From: Candidatus Planktophila dulcis | GTDB lineage: Bacteria > Actinomycetota > Actinomycetes > Nanopelagicales > Nanopelagicaceae | Assembly: GCF_002288225.1 (NCBI RefSeq) | Contig: NZ_CP016777.1 | Location: forward strand, 496,001-560,000 | Direction of reading: 5' to 3' | DNA: 64,000 bases | Part shown: piece by piece, positions 17,222 through 25,168 of the stretch | How positions within the stretch are numbered: the first letter of the stretch is position 1 | How the letters are laid out: the number at the start of each line of letters is the position of its first letter | Position numbers and translations under genes: made by a program | Notes under the pieces: generated by a model | Told to the model about the DNA's origin: nothing | Databases searched by the model: none | What the model saw: only the letters and a program-made list of their open reading frames with translations

Positions 17222-17227
17222 TAGCGT
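17222..17227 (+). promoter_or_regulatory. -10 box of the MFS gene
   Basis: TAGCGT, then 6 nt, then ATG 17234. Fits a leaderless transcript divergent from ybaK within a 29-bp spacer. Confidence 0.5.
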
Positions 17228-17233
17228 CGCGCC

Positions 17234-18436
17234 ATGTCTCGGACTTTGACGCCTTATCAGCATGGAATTAGAGCCCGTAATGCGCTCTGGGCAATCTTCT
17301 TCTTTATGGGAGTTGTCTCAATGGGTTGGGTGCCGCGAATCCCTGAGATCAAAGAGGCCGTTGGTCTTACCAACTCGCAGCTTGGCTTAGTCTTCATCGG
17401 AAGCACGATCGGTGCTGTGTTGGGTGCGCAGCTTGCAGGACGTGCCATTCATACCTTTGGAACGAAGAAAGTTATTTCGGTTGCAGTACTTGTGATGCCT
17501 GTTGGGTTGATCGGCATGGCAAGTGCGCGGACATTCACCGAACTATTTTTGGCCCTCTTTGTTCTGGGATTTGGTTATGCCAATCTCGATATCACCAGCA
17601 ACACAGTTGCCGTTGAAGTGGAAAATCTTGTTGATCGCAAATGGATGGTCTCCTTCCATGGGTGTTGGAGTACTGGCGCGTTTGCAACAACTGTTCTGGG
17701 TGGATCGATAGCGAACTTTGTTGAACCTCGAGAGAATCTCATCGGCATTGCACTCGTCTCGATTCTATTCTTTATTCCCCTCTCTCGCTTTATGTTGCCG
17801 CCAGATCTTGATAACCATAAGGGCGATCACGAAGATTCATCAGCAAAGATTCCACTCTTTGGTAAGAAGACTGTGCCTTTGTGGTGGATGGGCTTTGGAA
17901 TGCTCGGTGGAATGATTGCAGAAGGATCAGCCAGTGATTGGGGCGCACTCCTTCTTAAAGACAGCATGGGTATCGGTAAGGGACTTAACGCTGCAGCATT
18001 TGCATCCTTTTCCCTTGCGATGATCATCTCTCGCTTCTCAGGCGATTGGGCGCTGACTAAATTTGGTCCAGCAGCCACCGTGCGCATTGGTGGTTATGGT
18101 GGAGCGCTCATCTGGGGAAGTGCGATTGCAATCGCTGTTCCACTCTCAGATTCCCATCCACTGCCTGCATTTATCATCATCAATATTGGCTTTGCAGCAG
18201 CGGGTCTTGGCATTGGTCCGATGTTTCCTGCATTTATCTTGGCGGCAAGTCGTATTCCAGGCATTGCTCCAGGTGTTGCCATTGCTCGCGTGGGAGTAAC
18301 AGGAATTGCTGGTTACTTCATTGGGCCAACAATTACAGGATTTCTTGCAGATATCTTCTCGCTACCTGTTGCGATGTTCTATCCCGTTGCACTCCTTGCC
18401 ATGGCAGGGTTCTTATCTCGCGTGATTAAGGTTTAA
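17234..18436 (+). CDS. Major facilitator superfamily transporter (YbjJ/FucP-like)
   Basis: Membrane transporter of 400 residues with about twelve hydrophobic spans in two halves. The N-terminal half has GWVPRIPEIKEAVGL and a GRAIHTFGTKKV loop at the position of the MFS motif between spans 2 and 3, and FVLGFGYANLDITSNTVAVE, which resembles the YbjJ and fucose-permease branch. The substrate is not readable; sugars or their derivatives are transported by relatives. The gene is divergent from ybaK and its 3' end overlaps the TSUP gene by 4 bp. Confidence 0.88.
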   Translation: MSRTLTPYQHGIRARNALWAIFFFMGVVSMGWVPRIPEIKEAVGLTNSQLGLVFIGSTIGAVLGAQLAGRAIHTFGTKKVISVAVLVMPVGLIGMASARTFTELFLALFVLGFGYANLDITSNTVAVEVENLVDRKWMVSFHGCWSTGAFATTVLGGSIANFVEPRENLIGIALVSILFFIPLSRFMLPPDLDNHKGDHEDSSAKIPLFGKKTVPLWWMGFGMLGGMIAEGSASDWGALLLKDSMGIGKGLNAAAFASFSLAMIISRFSGDWALTKFGPAATVRIGGYGGALIWGSAIAIAVPLSDSHPLPAFIIINIGFAAAGLGIGPMFPAFILAASRIPGIAPGVAIARVGVTGIAGYFIGPTITGFLADIFSLPVAMFYPVALLAMAGFLSRVIKV

Positions 18437-19173
18437 AGCCAAGTCTGTGCAAGAGTAAAGAGTGAGATGGCAAAGAGAAGATAGGCAAATGCTTTACGCA
18501 ATACAACAGGAGATGTCTTTCCTGAAAAATGGGATGCAAGCTGGGCAATAACAATTGCAGCACCTGCCATAAAGATGGGGATATGCCACTGCACATCACT
18601 CCAGAGCGCGCGGTGGCCAACAAATGAGATCAGCGAGTTAAGTGCGATGATCAGAAGTGATGTTCCTGCAGCAATTGCTTGAGGAGTGCCGAAGAAGAGA
18701 ACCAGCACTGGGATTGCAAGAAAGCCCCCACCGATTCCAAAGAGTCCTGTCATCGAACCGATAAGAAGTGACATCACGATGAGAACGCTGATCGGCATGC
18801 GCTTATGTTCTTCAAGTCTTGGCGGGCGCAGCATGGAGAATCCAGCAAGGATTAATACGCCAGCAAAACCTGTGGTGATGAGGGAATCGGGAAGATGTTG
18901 CGCAATCGATGCAAAGCCAAGGTTAGTAATCAGACCAATACCTGAGATAACAAAGGCATCTCGATAGAGAACTTGCTTCTTTCTCGCCTTTGGAATCAGG
19001 CCAGATGCGGCCGCCAGAAAGACAACGGCCAAAGCTGCAGTGGTTGCAAGCTTGGGTTGGAAGTCAAAGAGATACATCAGGATAGGAACAGAGAGCATGG
19101 CGCCACCTGCTCCGACAAAGCCAAGGACTGCTCCTATAAAGGAGCCAGCAAGGAGTGCTCCAAGGATTTCCAT
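18433..19173 (-). CDS. TSUP-family (TauE/SafE) anion exporter
   Basis: Membrane protein of 246 residues with about eight hydrophobic spans in two repeated halves, each starting with a glycine-rich block: SFIGAVLGFVGAGGAMLSVP near the N-terminus and GSMTGLFGIGGGFLAIP near residues 138-154. TSUP proteins move sulfite, sulfonates or other organic acids. A TATCCT box lies 14 nt upstream of the ATG, leaving a very short leader. The substrate cannot be assigned; no sulfur-metabolism genes are adjacent. Confidence 0.9.
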   Translation of the reverse strand: MEILGALLAGSFIGAVLGFVGAGGAMLSVPILMYLFDFQPKLATTAALAVVFLAAASGLIPKARKKQVLYRDAFVISGIGLITNLGFASIAQHLPDSLITTGFAGVLILAGFSMLRPPRLEEHKRMPISVLIVMSLLIGSMTGLFGIGGGFLAIPVLVLFFGTPQAIAAGTSLLIIALNSLISFVGHRALWSDVQWHIPIFMAGAAIVIAQLASHFSGKTSPVVLRKAFAYLLFAISLFTLAQTWL

Positions 19174-19198
19174 ATGGCTATCTTGGCAGGATAAAAGT

Positions 19199-19228
19199 AA
19201 AAGCCCCCCGATTTCTCGAGGGGCTTTT
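19199..19228. terminator. Intrinsic terminator after doxX
   Basis: AAAAGCCCC and GGGGCTTTT form a perfect 9-bp outer stem, extended by CGA/TCG around a TTTC loop with one mismatch. It works in both directions by sequence; its position 3' of leftward doxX and upstream of the TSUP start indicates doxX termination. Confidence 0.85.
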
Positions 19229-19241
19229 AATGAACTTTAAA

Positions 19242-19664
19242 TTAGAAATCGAAGAAGTTCAGGCTTCCAACGCTTGGACCGAACTCTGTGAGGGATCCAA
19301 ATGCGATGAGTGCAAAGAGGATAAGAGCAGCTCCTGCAAGTGCGATGTCCTTGTTAAATGCGATCATCTCGTTCTGCTTAGCTGTTGGGTCTGTCTCTTT
19401 CCAGAAGTTGTGGAAGATGACTGCAGCAAGGATGAGTGTGATAGCCAAGAGAAGTGCGCCAAGGTCAACCCAGAGACCGATAGCGATATAGACGCCACCG
19501 AGAAGGAAGAACAGACCAGAGGCTAGAACGCCGAGCTTTGCAGCTGGGAGCTTCTTGTACTGTGCGTAACCTGTCATCGCTTCAAGCTTTGCGAAGTGAG
19601 CGATACCTGATGTGATGAAGATAAAGGCGAAGAGAATTCGGCCTACGAGTAGAACTGCGTCCAA
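19242..19664 (-). CDS. DoxX-family membrane protein
   Basis: Four-span membrane protein of 140 residues with the family opening VGRILFAFIFITSGIAHF. DoxX relatives take part in quinone-linked thiol or thiosulfate oxidation and oxidative-stress complexes, but single-gene members are mostly uncharacterised. The TTG start at 19664 is supported by AGGAG 6 nt upstream. The gene stands alone: terminator downstream, and a promoter with a perfect 20-bp palindrome upstream, implying control by a dedicated dimeric regulator. Confidence 0.88.
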   Translation of the reverse strand: MDAVLLVGRILFAFIFITSGIAHFAKLEAMTGYAQYKKLPAAKLGVLASGLFFLLGGVYIAIGLWVDLGALLLAITLILAAVIFHNFWKETDPTAKQNEMIAFNKDIALAGAALILFALIAFGSLTEFGPSVGSLNFFDF

Positions 19665-19701
19665 TTGTGTCTCCTAAGAGTTAGCGGGTGTGTACAGGGT
19701 A

Positions 19702-19730
19702 AGAATAGTTGAAATTTCAACTATCTCTAG
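19702..19730 (-). promoter_or_regulatory. doxX promoter with perfect palindromic operator
   Basis: The -10 box TATTCT occupies 19707-19702 on the minus strand. The palindrome ATAGTTGAAATTTCAACTAT (19705-19724) fills the 17-bp spacer up to a weak -35 (CTAGAG, 19730-19725). This is the layout of a repressor site for a dimeric winged-helix protein such as MarR or ArsR; the regulator is not in the window. Confidence 0.7.
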
Positions 19731-19790
19731 CCACGCCACGCCCTTTGCCTCACCTGTGAGGGCTCGATCCACGCTCAATCTGGGGGCCAC

Positions 19791-19819
19791 TTGCCCTTGT
19801 CAGCCCTCTGGTCTACTTT
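19791..19819 (+). promoter_or_regulatory. Promoter of the mutagenesis operon
   Basis: TTGCCC (19791-19796), a 17-bp spacer and TACTTT (19814-19819) make a plausible sigma-70-type promoter. The LexA box starts at the next base and covers the expected transcription start. Confidence 0.6.
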
Positions 19820-19835
19820 TCGAACATCTGTTCGA
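19820..19835 (+). promoter_or_regulatory. LexA (SOS) box
   Basis: TCGAACATCTGTTCGA is a perfect inverted repeat TCGAAC-N4-GTTCGA, the actinobacterial and Bacillus-type LexA operator. It adjoins the -10 box of the DUF6504-dnaE2-dinB operon, so LexA should repress it until DNA damage. Confidence 0.93.
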
Positions 19836-19869
19836 ATTATCAAGAGGCACCAAGGGGAAGTAAGAGAAG

Positions 19870-20148
19870 ATGGCAGCAGAAGTAGTAAAGGCTCACGAGG
19901 TCGTCTCCGATGGGGGACTGACGCCTATCGAATTCACCTTTAAGGGAAGACGCTTTCGTATCCATGCAGTCTTATCGCGATGGTGTGAGGCAGGTGGATG
20001 GTGGAATCGCATTAGCGATGGCAAGTTTCGTCCCGATGATCAAGCGCGTGCGCTCTGGACTGTTGAGGCAGCGCCTATCGGTGCACTCACCACATTCCAA
20101 CTCGAACGTGATGAAGCAACGGGTCAATGGATTATTAGGGCCATCTAG
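19870..20148 (+). CDS. DUF6504-family protein, first gene of the mutagenesis operon
   Basis: Small protein of 92 residues with conserved tryptophan-rich core (SRWCEAGGWWNRISDG) and the central IEFTFKGRRFRIHAVL strand pair. Homologues are typically encoded beside DnaE2 or Y-family polymerase genes in Actinobacteria, but no biochemical role is established. It may fill the place of ImuA-type accessory proteins; that is inference. It is the first gene behind the LexA box, with purine-rich ribosome signals (AAGGGGAAG, AAGAGAAG) before the ATG, and dnaE2 begins 2 bp after its stop. Confidence 0.8.
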   Translation: MAAEVVKAHEVVSDGGLTPIEFTFKGRRFRIHAVLSRWCEAGGWWNRISDGKFRPDDQARALWTVEAAPIGALTTFQLERDEATGQWIIRAI

Positions 20149-20150
20149 CA

Positions 20151-23100
20151 ATGAGCTTTATCCATCTGCGCACAGCAAGTGCGTACTCACTGAAATATGG
20201 AACAACACAACCTCGTGATTTAGTTGCGCGCGCATCAGAGTTTGAGATGCCGGCGCTCGCACTCACAGATCGCGATGGTTTGGCTGGTGCTATCCGTTTT
20301 ACCAAAGCATGTGTATCGCATGGGATTGCACCGATTATCGGAATCAATCTTCCGATTGCAATCGGTGATGTATCAGGCACACTTCCACGCGTTACAGTCC
20401 TTGCACATAGCGATGGGGGATGGCGCAGTTTGGTGCGCCTCTATACAGGGCTGCAGATGAATAGCCCAGATCGCACAGCGGTATTAACGCCAGAGCTACT
20501 TGAAAAATTTAGTCAGTACACATCCAATCTGCATCTGCTGCATGGCCCAGAGTCCCCGGTCTCACAGGCCCTTGCTACTCATCGCTTTGATAGAGCGCTA
20601 GAAATCTTTAATCAGACCCGTGATCTCTTTGCAGACCACGCTATTGAGTGCGTTTCACACTTAGTTGCAGGTAGTGGGCCGCGCTCAACAGCCCATGCTG
20701 CACGCTCTCTGATCTTTGCTCGCGATAACGATATTGATGCAGTGATTACCAATGCTGCGCGTATGCGCGATCGCGCCGATGGCCCAGTAGCTGATGTCCT
20801 TGATTGTGCTCGTCAATTAGTACCGCTGCATCCGCGCAACGTTGAACGCCGTAATGCTGAAGGATATTTAAAGAGTAGTGATGAGATGATCGCACTTGCT
20901 GCAGAGATTGCACAAGCAGCAGGAGAGCGCACACCACGTGCACTGCTGAAGACAACTAGGCAGTGGGCAGAGCGCGCAGTGCTATCACCGCATCGCGATA
21001 TTGGTTTAGGTGGTATTCATCTACCCGAACCCCATGTTGTGGGCGCCACATCACCTGCTGCAATGCGCACCTTGCTGCGCACTCGCTCTGAAGCTGGAAT
21101 CAACTGGCGCTATAACGATGGGGCAACTATTGCTAAGGCGCGTGCACGACTTGATGATGAACTGTCCATCGTTGCAACACTGGGATATGAGTCCTACTTC
21201 TTAACCGTTGCCGACATTACCGATATGGCGCGAGGTGCCGATATTCGCGTTGCAGCACGTGGCAGCGGTGCAGGTTCTCTTATCTGTCACTTACTTGGGA
21301 TATCAGGAGTAGATCCCATGCAATATGGGTTATTGATGGAGCGTTTCTGCTCGCCTCTACGTCGCGCACTTCCTGATATCGATATCGATGTGGAATCAGC
21401 TAGGCGCCTTGAAATCTATGAGATGGTCTTTAAGAGATATGGCCCCGCTACATGGGATCAACCAGGACTTATTTCACGCTGTGCCACCGTTGCCATGGTC
21501 GATACATACCGTGCACGCAATGCGATCCGCGATGCAGGGGCAGCACTTGGCATGCCGGCAATGGAGATTGATCTGCTTGCGAAATCAATGCCACATATTC
21601 GTGCAGGCAATATCGATGCAGCGCTGAACTCGCTACCTGAACTCAAGGACTTCAATACATCGGCGCCTCTTACTCGGGCCACTATTGCTCTCGCTGCTCG
21701 CCTTGATGGTCTGCCTCGACACTTAGCGATGCACCCATGCGCCATGGTCTTATCGGATGCATCTTTTCTTGATCGCGCACCGGTGCAATTCAACGCTGGT
21801 GGTTTTCCTATGGTCGAATTTGATAAAGATGATGTGGAAGATATTGGGCTGCTCAAGCTCGACATTTTGGGTGTGAGGATGCAATCGGCAATTGCTCATG
21901 CCGTGCATGAAATTAAACGCGTTGGAGATCAAGAGATTGATATCGATGCGGTGGCACTCGATGATGGTGATACTTATAAGTTGATTCAATCAACGCGCAC
22001 CTTAGGCATCTTCCAAGTCGAAAGCCCTGGACAGCGCGAACTCGTGGGAAAGTTAGAGCCACGCACCTTTAACGATTTGGTTATCGATATCTCACTCTTT
22101 CGGCCAGGGCCGGTCAAGAGCGACATGATTCGACCATTTCTTGAAGCGCGCCATGGCTTTCGCCCAGCGCAGATCATTCACCCTGATCTGCTGCCGATCC
22201 TCTCTGAAACCGAAGGCGTTGTTGTCTTTCACGAACAGGTGATCTCGATTATCTCTGTGATGACAGGGATTTCACTTGCTGCAGCTGATGAAAAGCGCAG
22301 AGCGCTGGGGGATAGGGCTGGCCAACAAGAGGTCTGCGATTGGTTCTTTCCTGCGGCTAGTGAACGTGGGTATGAACTTAAAGTCATTACTGAGATTTGG
22401 GATGTTCTGCGCGCCTTTGCATCCTTTGGTTTCTGTAAAGCACACGCTGCTGCCTTTGCCCTGCCTACCTATCAATCAGCATGGCTTAAGACCCATCACC
22501 CTGCAGCATTTATCGCAGGGATATTGACCCATGATCCTGGGATGTATCCCAAGCGGTTGTTGCTCGATGAAGCGCGACAGATAGGTGTGGGTATTGCACC
22601 CCTTGATATCAATAGATCATCTGCTGACTATCGCATTGAGCGCACACTCGATGGCGATGCTGTGCGCATCGCTTTCTCAAGCGTTGCGTCAATATCAGAG
22701 AAAGAAATTACCTCGATCATTGCCGGCCAGCCCTATATCGATCTTGCAGACTTTTATCGAAGGTCCGGTGCATCAACACCAGTGATTGAGAATCTGATTA
22801 TGACGGGGGCATTTGATTCGATTCACACCAATCAACGCGATTTGTTATTGCACTTTAGCGACCTACAGAAATCACCAGTTGCGCACTTACCAGGATCACA
22901 GATGACCTTTGGTTTTGCAGCCCCCGCACTTGAAAGCAGTGGTCTGCAACCCTTGAATGTGGCCGAGAAGGTGCGCAGTGAAGTTGAAAGGCTGGGCATG
23001 GATGTCACCCAACATATGCTCTCTTTCTATGCGCCATTTCTCAATGCCATTGGTGCCGTCAAATCTTCTGACTTACTTTCTCATCGCTCCAAGTCATCAG

Positions 23101-23387
23101 TCCTTGTTGCAGGAGTCAAAGTGGCCCTGCAGACTCCGCCGGTGCGTTCAGGTCGCCGCGTTATCTTCTTAACTCTCGATGATGGTTATGGATGCAGTGA
23201 TTCAACATTCTTTCCTGATGCACAAGTCGATCATGCATCAACGCTCTATGCGACATCACTTCTCTTGGTGCGCGGTGAAACCCGGCGCACAGGTGCTCGT
23301 GGTATCTCTATCCGCGCAACAGCAGTGTGGGACTTGCGCTTGGCTTACGAAAAATGGCGTAGCCAAGCAGATAGTGTGGCGATATGA
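20151..23387 (+). CDS. dnaE2: Error-prone DNA polymerase DnaE2 (ImuC)
   Basis: C-family polymerase alpha subunit of 1078 residues used for damage-induced mutagenesis. Catalytic aspartates are in LPDIDIDVE near 408-414 and, by alignment logic, in VEFDKDDVEDIG near 563-574; finger and thumb blocks include VVVFHEQVISI and FGFCKAHAAAFA. A PHP domain occupies the first 200 residues, but its first metal motif is degenerate (IHLRTASAYSLKYG, second His lost), as expected for non-proofreading DnaE2. It is about 100 residues shorter than dnaE1 at 47626. It overlaps dinB by 4 bp and shares the LexA box. Confidence 0.94.
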   Translation: MSFIHLRTASAYSLKYGTTQPRDLVARASEFEMPALALTDRDGLAGAIRFTKACVSHGIAPIIGINLPIAIGDVSGTLPRVTVLAHSDGGWRSLVRLYTGLQMNSPDRTAVLTPELLEKFSQYTSNLHLLHGPESPVSQALATHRFDRALEIFNQTRDLFADHAIECVSHLVAGSGPRSTAHAARSLIFARDNDIDAVITNAARMRDRADGPVADVLDCARQLVPLHPRNVERRNAEGYLKSSDEMIALAAEIAQAAGERTPRALLKTTRQWAERAVLSPHRDIGLGGIHLPEPHVVGATSPAAMRTLLRTRSEAGINWRYNDGATIAKARARLDDELSIVATLGYESYFLTVADITDMARGADIRVAARGSGAGSLICHLLGISGVDPMQYGLLMERFCSPLRRALPDIDIDVESARRLEIYEMVFKRYGPATWDQPGLISRCATVAMVDTYRARNAIRDAGAALGMPAMEIDLLAKSMPHIRAGNIDAALNSLPELKDFNTSAPLTRATIALAARLDGLPRHLAMHPCAMVLSDASFLDRAPVQFNAGGFPMVEFDKDDVEDIGLLKLDILGVRMQSAIAHAVHEIKRVGDQEIDIDAVALDDGDTYKLIQSTRTLGIFQVESPGQRELVGKLEPRTFNDLVIDISLFRPGPVKSDMIRPFLEARHGFRPAQIIHPDLLPILSETEGVVVFHEQVISIISVMTGISLAAADEKRRALGDRAGQQEVCDWFFPAASERGYELKVITEIWDVLRAFASFGFCKAHAAAFALPTYQSAWLKTHHPAAFIAGILTHDPGMYPKRLLLDEARQIGVGIAPLDINRSSADYRIERTLDGDAVRIAFSSVASISEKEITSIIAGQPYIDLADFYRRSGASTPVIENLIMTGAFDSIHTNQRDLLLHFSDLQKSPVAHLPGSQMTFGFAAPALESSGLQPLNVAEKVRSEVERLGMDVTQHMLSFYAPFLNAIGAVKSSDLLSHRSKSSVLVAGVKVALQTPPVRSGRRVIFLTLDDGYGCSDSTFFPDAQVDHASTLYATSLLLVRGETRRTGARGISIRATAVWDLRLAYEKWRSQADSVAI

Positions 23388-24577
23388 GTATCGATGAGGC
23401 ACAGGAATCCACCATCCTGCATGTCGATATGGATGCCTTCTATGCATCGGTAGCCGAACTCGATAACCCGCAATATAAAGGTAAGGCACTTGTTGTGGGA
23501 GCTGGAGTGCGCGGCGTTGTTCTCTCTGCAAATTATGAAGCGCGCAAATTTGGTATTAGAGCTGCAATGCCTGTGGGACGTGCCAAGCGGATGGCACCAC
23601 ACGCCATCTTTATCCCACCAGAGCACCATCGCTACTCTGAAATATCAGAGCGTGTGATGACAATCTTCAACTCCTACACACCGCTTGTCGAACCCATCTC
23701 ACTCGATGAAGCATTCCTTGATGTCACAGGATCGCAGAAGTTATTTGGCACAGGGCGTGAGATTGCAGCTCTGATTCGCGCGCAGGTGGAGAAAGAGGAA
23801 GGCATTACCTGCTCAGTCGGTATCGCACCTTCTAAGTTCATTGCAAAGCTGGCATCCCAACATTGCAAACCTAATGGGATGCTGGAAATCAAATCCGATC
23901 GCATCCTTGAATTTCTTCATCCACTTCCTGTGCGCGCTATCTGGGGAGTGGGACCAAAGACTGCCGAATCCCTTGATCGCTTAGGCCTTCATACCGTTGC
24001 CGATATCGCCAATACTCCGCGCTCCACACTAATTCGAGCGCTCGGGGATGCAACAGGTGAATCTCTCTATGAACTTGCATGGGGGCGCGATTACCGCGAT
24101 GTGGTGGTCAATGAACCGGAGAAAAGTATTGGTAATGAAGAGACATTCTCACGAGATATTGATTCACCGGAGGAGATCTTGCGTGAATTTTTGCGGATGA
24201 CAGAGAAGGCCACTGCGCGAGTGCGTGATGCCAACCTCTTTGCAAAGACGATCACCATCAAAATTAAGTTCGCAGATTTCTCATCGATTACGAGATCAAA
24301 GACTCTGCCACTTGCCATCGATAGTACGCACCAGACATATGAAGTGGTGAAGAAGTTATATCTTGCACTGCGCAATGACGGTGCGCGTATTCGCTTAGTC
24401 GGCGTCTCTCTGAGTAATTTGCAGGAGGATGTGCCGGTCCAACTTGAACTCGGGGCCCGTGAACGAGGCTGGCGAGAGGCAGATAGCGCTATCGATAAGG
24501 CAACTGCCCGGTTTGGCCGGGCCAGTGTGCGCCCAGGACGCTTGATTAAGCCTGAAAAGGAGCAGGAGAGCGAGTAA
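23384..24577 (+). CDS. dinB: DNA polymerase IV (Y family)
   Basis: Translesion polymerase of 397 residues with intact catalytic residues: DMDAFYASVA (Asp15, aromatic gate Phe19-Tyr20) and SLDEAF (Asp108, Glu109). The thumb helix-hairpin-helix (IWGVGPKTAESLDRLG) and little-finger domain follow, and a QLEL stretch near 352 could be a clamp-binding peptide. In the usual actinobacterial mutasome this slot is held by ImuB, a Y-family protein without catalytic residues; here the protein looks active. It overlaps dnaE2 by 4 bp, so it is SOS-controlled. Confidence 0.94.
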   Translation: MSIDEAQESTILHVDMDAFYASVAELDNPQYKGKALVVGAGVRGVVLSANYEARKFGIRAAMPVGRAKRMAPHAIFIPPEHHRYSEISERVMTIFNSYTPLVEPISLDEAFLDVTGSQKLFGTGREIAALIRAQVEKEEGITCSVGIAPSKFIAKLASQHCKPNGMLEIKSDRILEFLHPLPVRAIWGVGPKTAESLDRLGLHTVADIANTPRSTLIRALGDATGESLYELAWGRDYRDVVVNEPEKSIGNEETFSRDIDSPEEILREFLRMTEKATARVRDANLFAKTITIKIKFADFSSITRSKTLPLAIDSTHQTYEVVKKLYLALRNDGARIRLVGVSLSNLQEDVPVQLELGARERGWREADSAIDKATARFGRASVRPGRLIKPEKEQESE

Positions 24578-24601
24578 GTAGCGCGTATGTAGGAACTGTT
24601 C

Positions 24602-24607
24602 TATTCT
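24602..24607 (+). promoter_or_regulatory. -10 box of the DUF3040 gene
   Basis: TATTCT, then 6 nt, then ATG 24614. Fits a leaderless transcript separate from the SOS operon. Confidence 0.55.
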
Positions 24608-24613
24608 CTGTAT

Positions 24614-24967
24614 ATGTCTTTATCTGATCGCGAACGACGCCTGCTGGCTGAGATGGAAGAAGCTCTCGCCACAGATGATCCACGCCTTCAATCACGTTTA
24701 GCGGGCAGCACTATCACCGCCTCTCGTCCACGGATTCTTCTCGGAGTAAGCCTGAGCTTTATCGGTATCGCCATCATCTTCGCCGGGCTGATCTCAAAGA
24801 CCACACCTATCGGAGTAGCGGGCTTCCTCGTGGCGCTGGTGGGGGTCCTGATGCTCATACGCTCCATAGGCTCCATCTCAACCTCGCGCACACCTGGCCC
24901 TAAGGGGGCCCGTAAATCTGTGGGAGATCGTCTTCAAGAGCGCTGGGATCGCCGTAACTTTGAGTAG
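24614..24967 (+). CDS. DUF3040 membrane protein
   Basis: Actinobacteria-specific protein of 117 residues. The N-terminus MSLSDRERRLLAEMEEAL and DDPRLQSRLA are the family signature; two membrane spans follow (about 41-60 and 66-83), then a basic tail. The gene habitually lies directly upstream of mraZ, as Rv2169c does in Mycobacterium tuberculosis, so a role around envelope growth is suspected but unproven. It has its own promoter and a terminator right after it. Confidence 0.88.
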   Translation: MSLSDRERRLLAEMEEALATDDPRLQSRLAGSTITASRPRILLGVSLSFIGIAIIFAGLISKTTPIGVAGFLVALVGVLMLIRSIGSISTSRTPGPKGARKSVGDRLQERWDRRNFE

Positions 24968-24983
24968 ATAAGCCCTTATCCAT

Positions 24984-25013
24984 AAGCCCTGGCCATACGG
25001 TCGGGGCTTTTTT
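24984..25013 (+). terminator. Intrinsic terminator before mraZ
   Basis: AAGCCC pairs with GGGCTT and an inner GGCC/GGTC helix closes an ATAC loop; the stem runs into a T tract. It separates the DUF3040 gene from the dcw operon. Confidence 0.88.
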
Positions 25014-25037
25014 CTTGCCCGAATTAGGCCCAAAAAG

Positions 25038-25127
25038 GGTGGGGAGAGGTGGGGCGGGATAGGGAAAATAATGGGTGAGAGTGGTGTAAAAAGGGGGAAA
25101 GTGGTGTAAAGTGGGGAATTGAGCGGG
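25038..25127 (+). promoter_or_regulatory. MraZ operator array with 10-bp phased repeats
   Basis: Four adjacent 10-bp units (AGAGTGGTGT, AAAAAGGGGG, AAAGTGGTGT, AAAGTGGGGA; 25078-25117) match the AAAGTGG-type or TGGG-type direct repeats bound by MraZ. Weaker G-rich units in the same phase extend to 25038 upstream and 25127 downstream, about nine units in all. A TAAAGT -10 candidate (25107-25112) lies inside the array, which fits autorepression of the dcw operon. Confidence 0.8.
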
Positions 25128-25168
25128 AAATTCACGCTCAGACCAACTTGGGGAAGGTGGTGATAACG

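Noticed and set aside
25148-25168. In-frame TTG giving a longer MraZ
   Set aside because: An almost complete anti-16S sequence precedes ATG 25169, and the family starts there.
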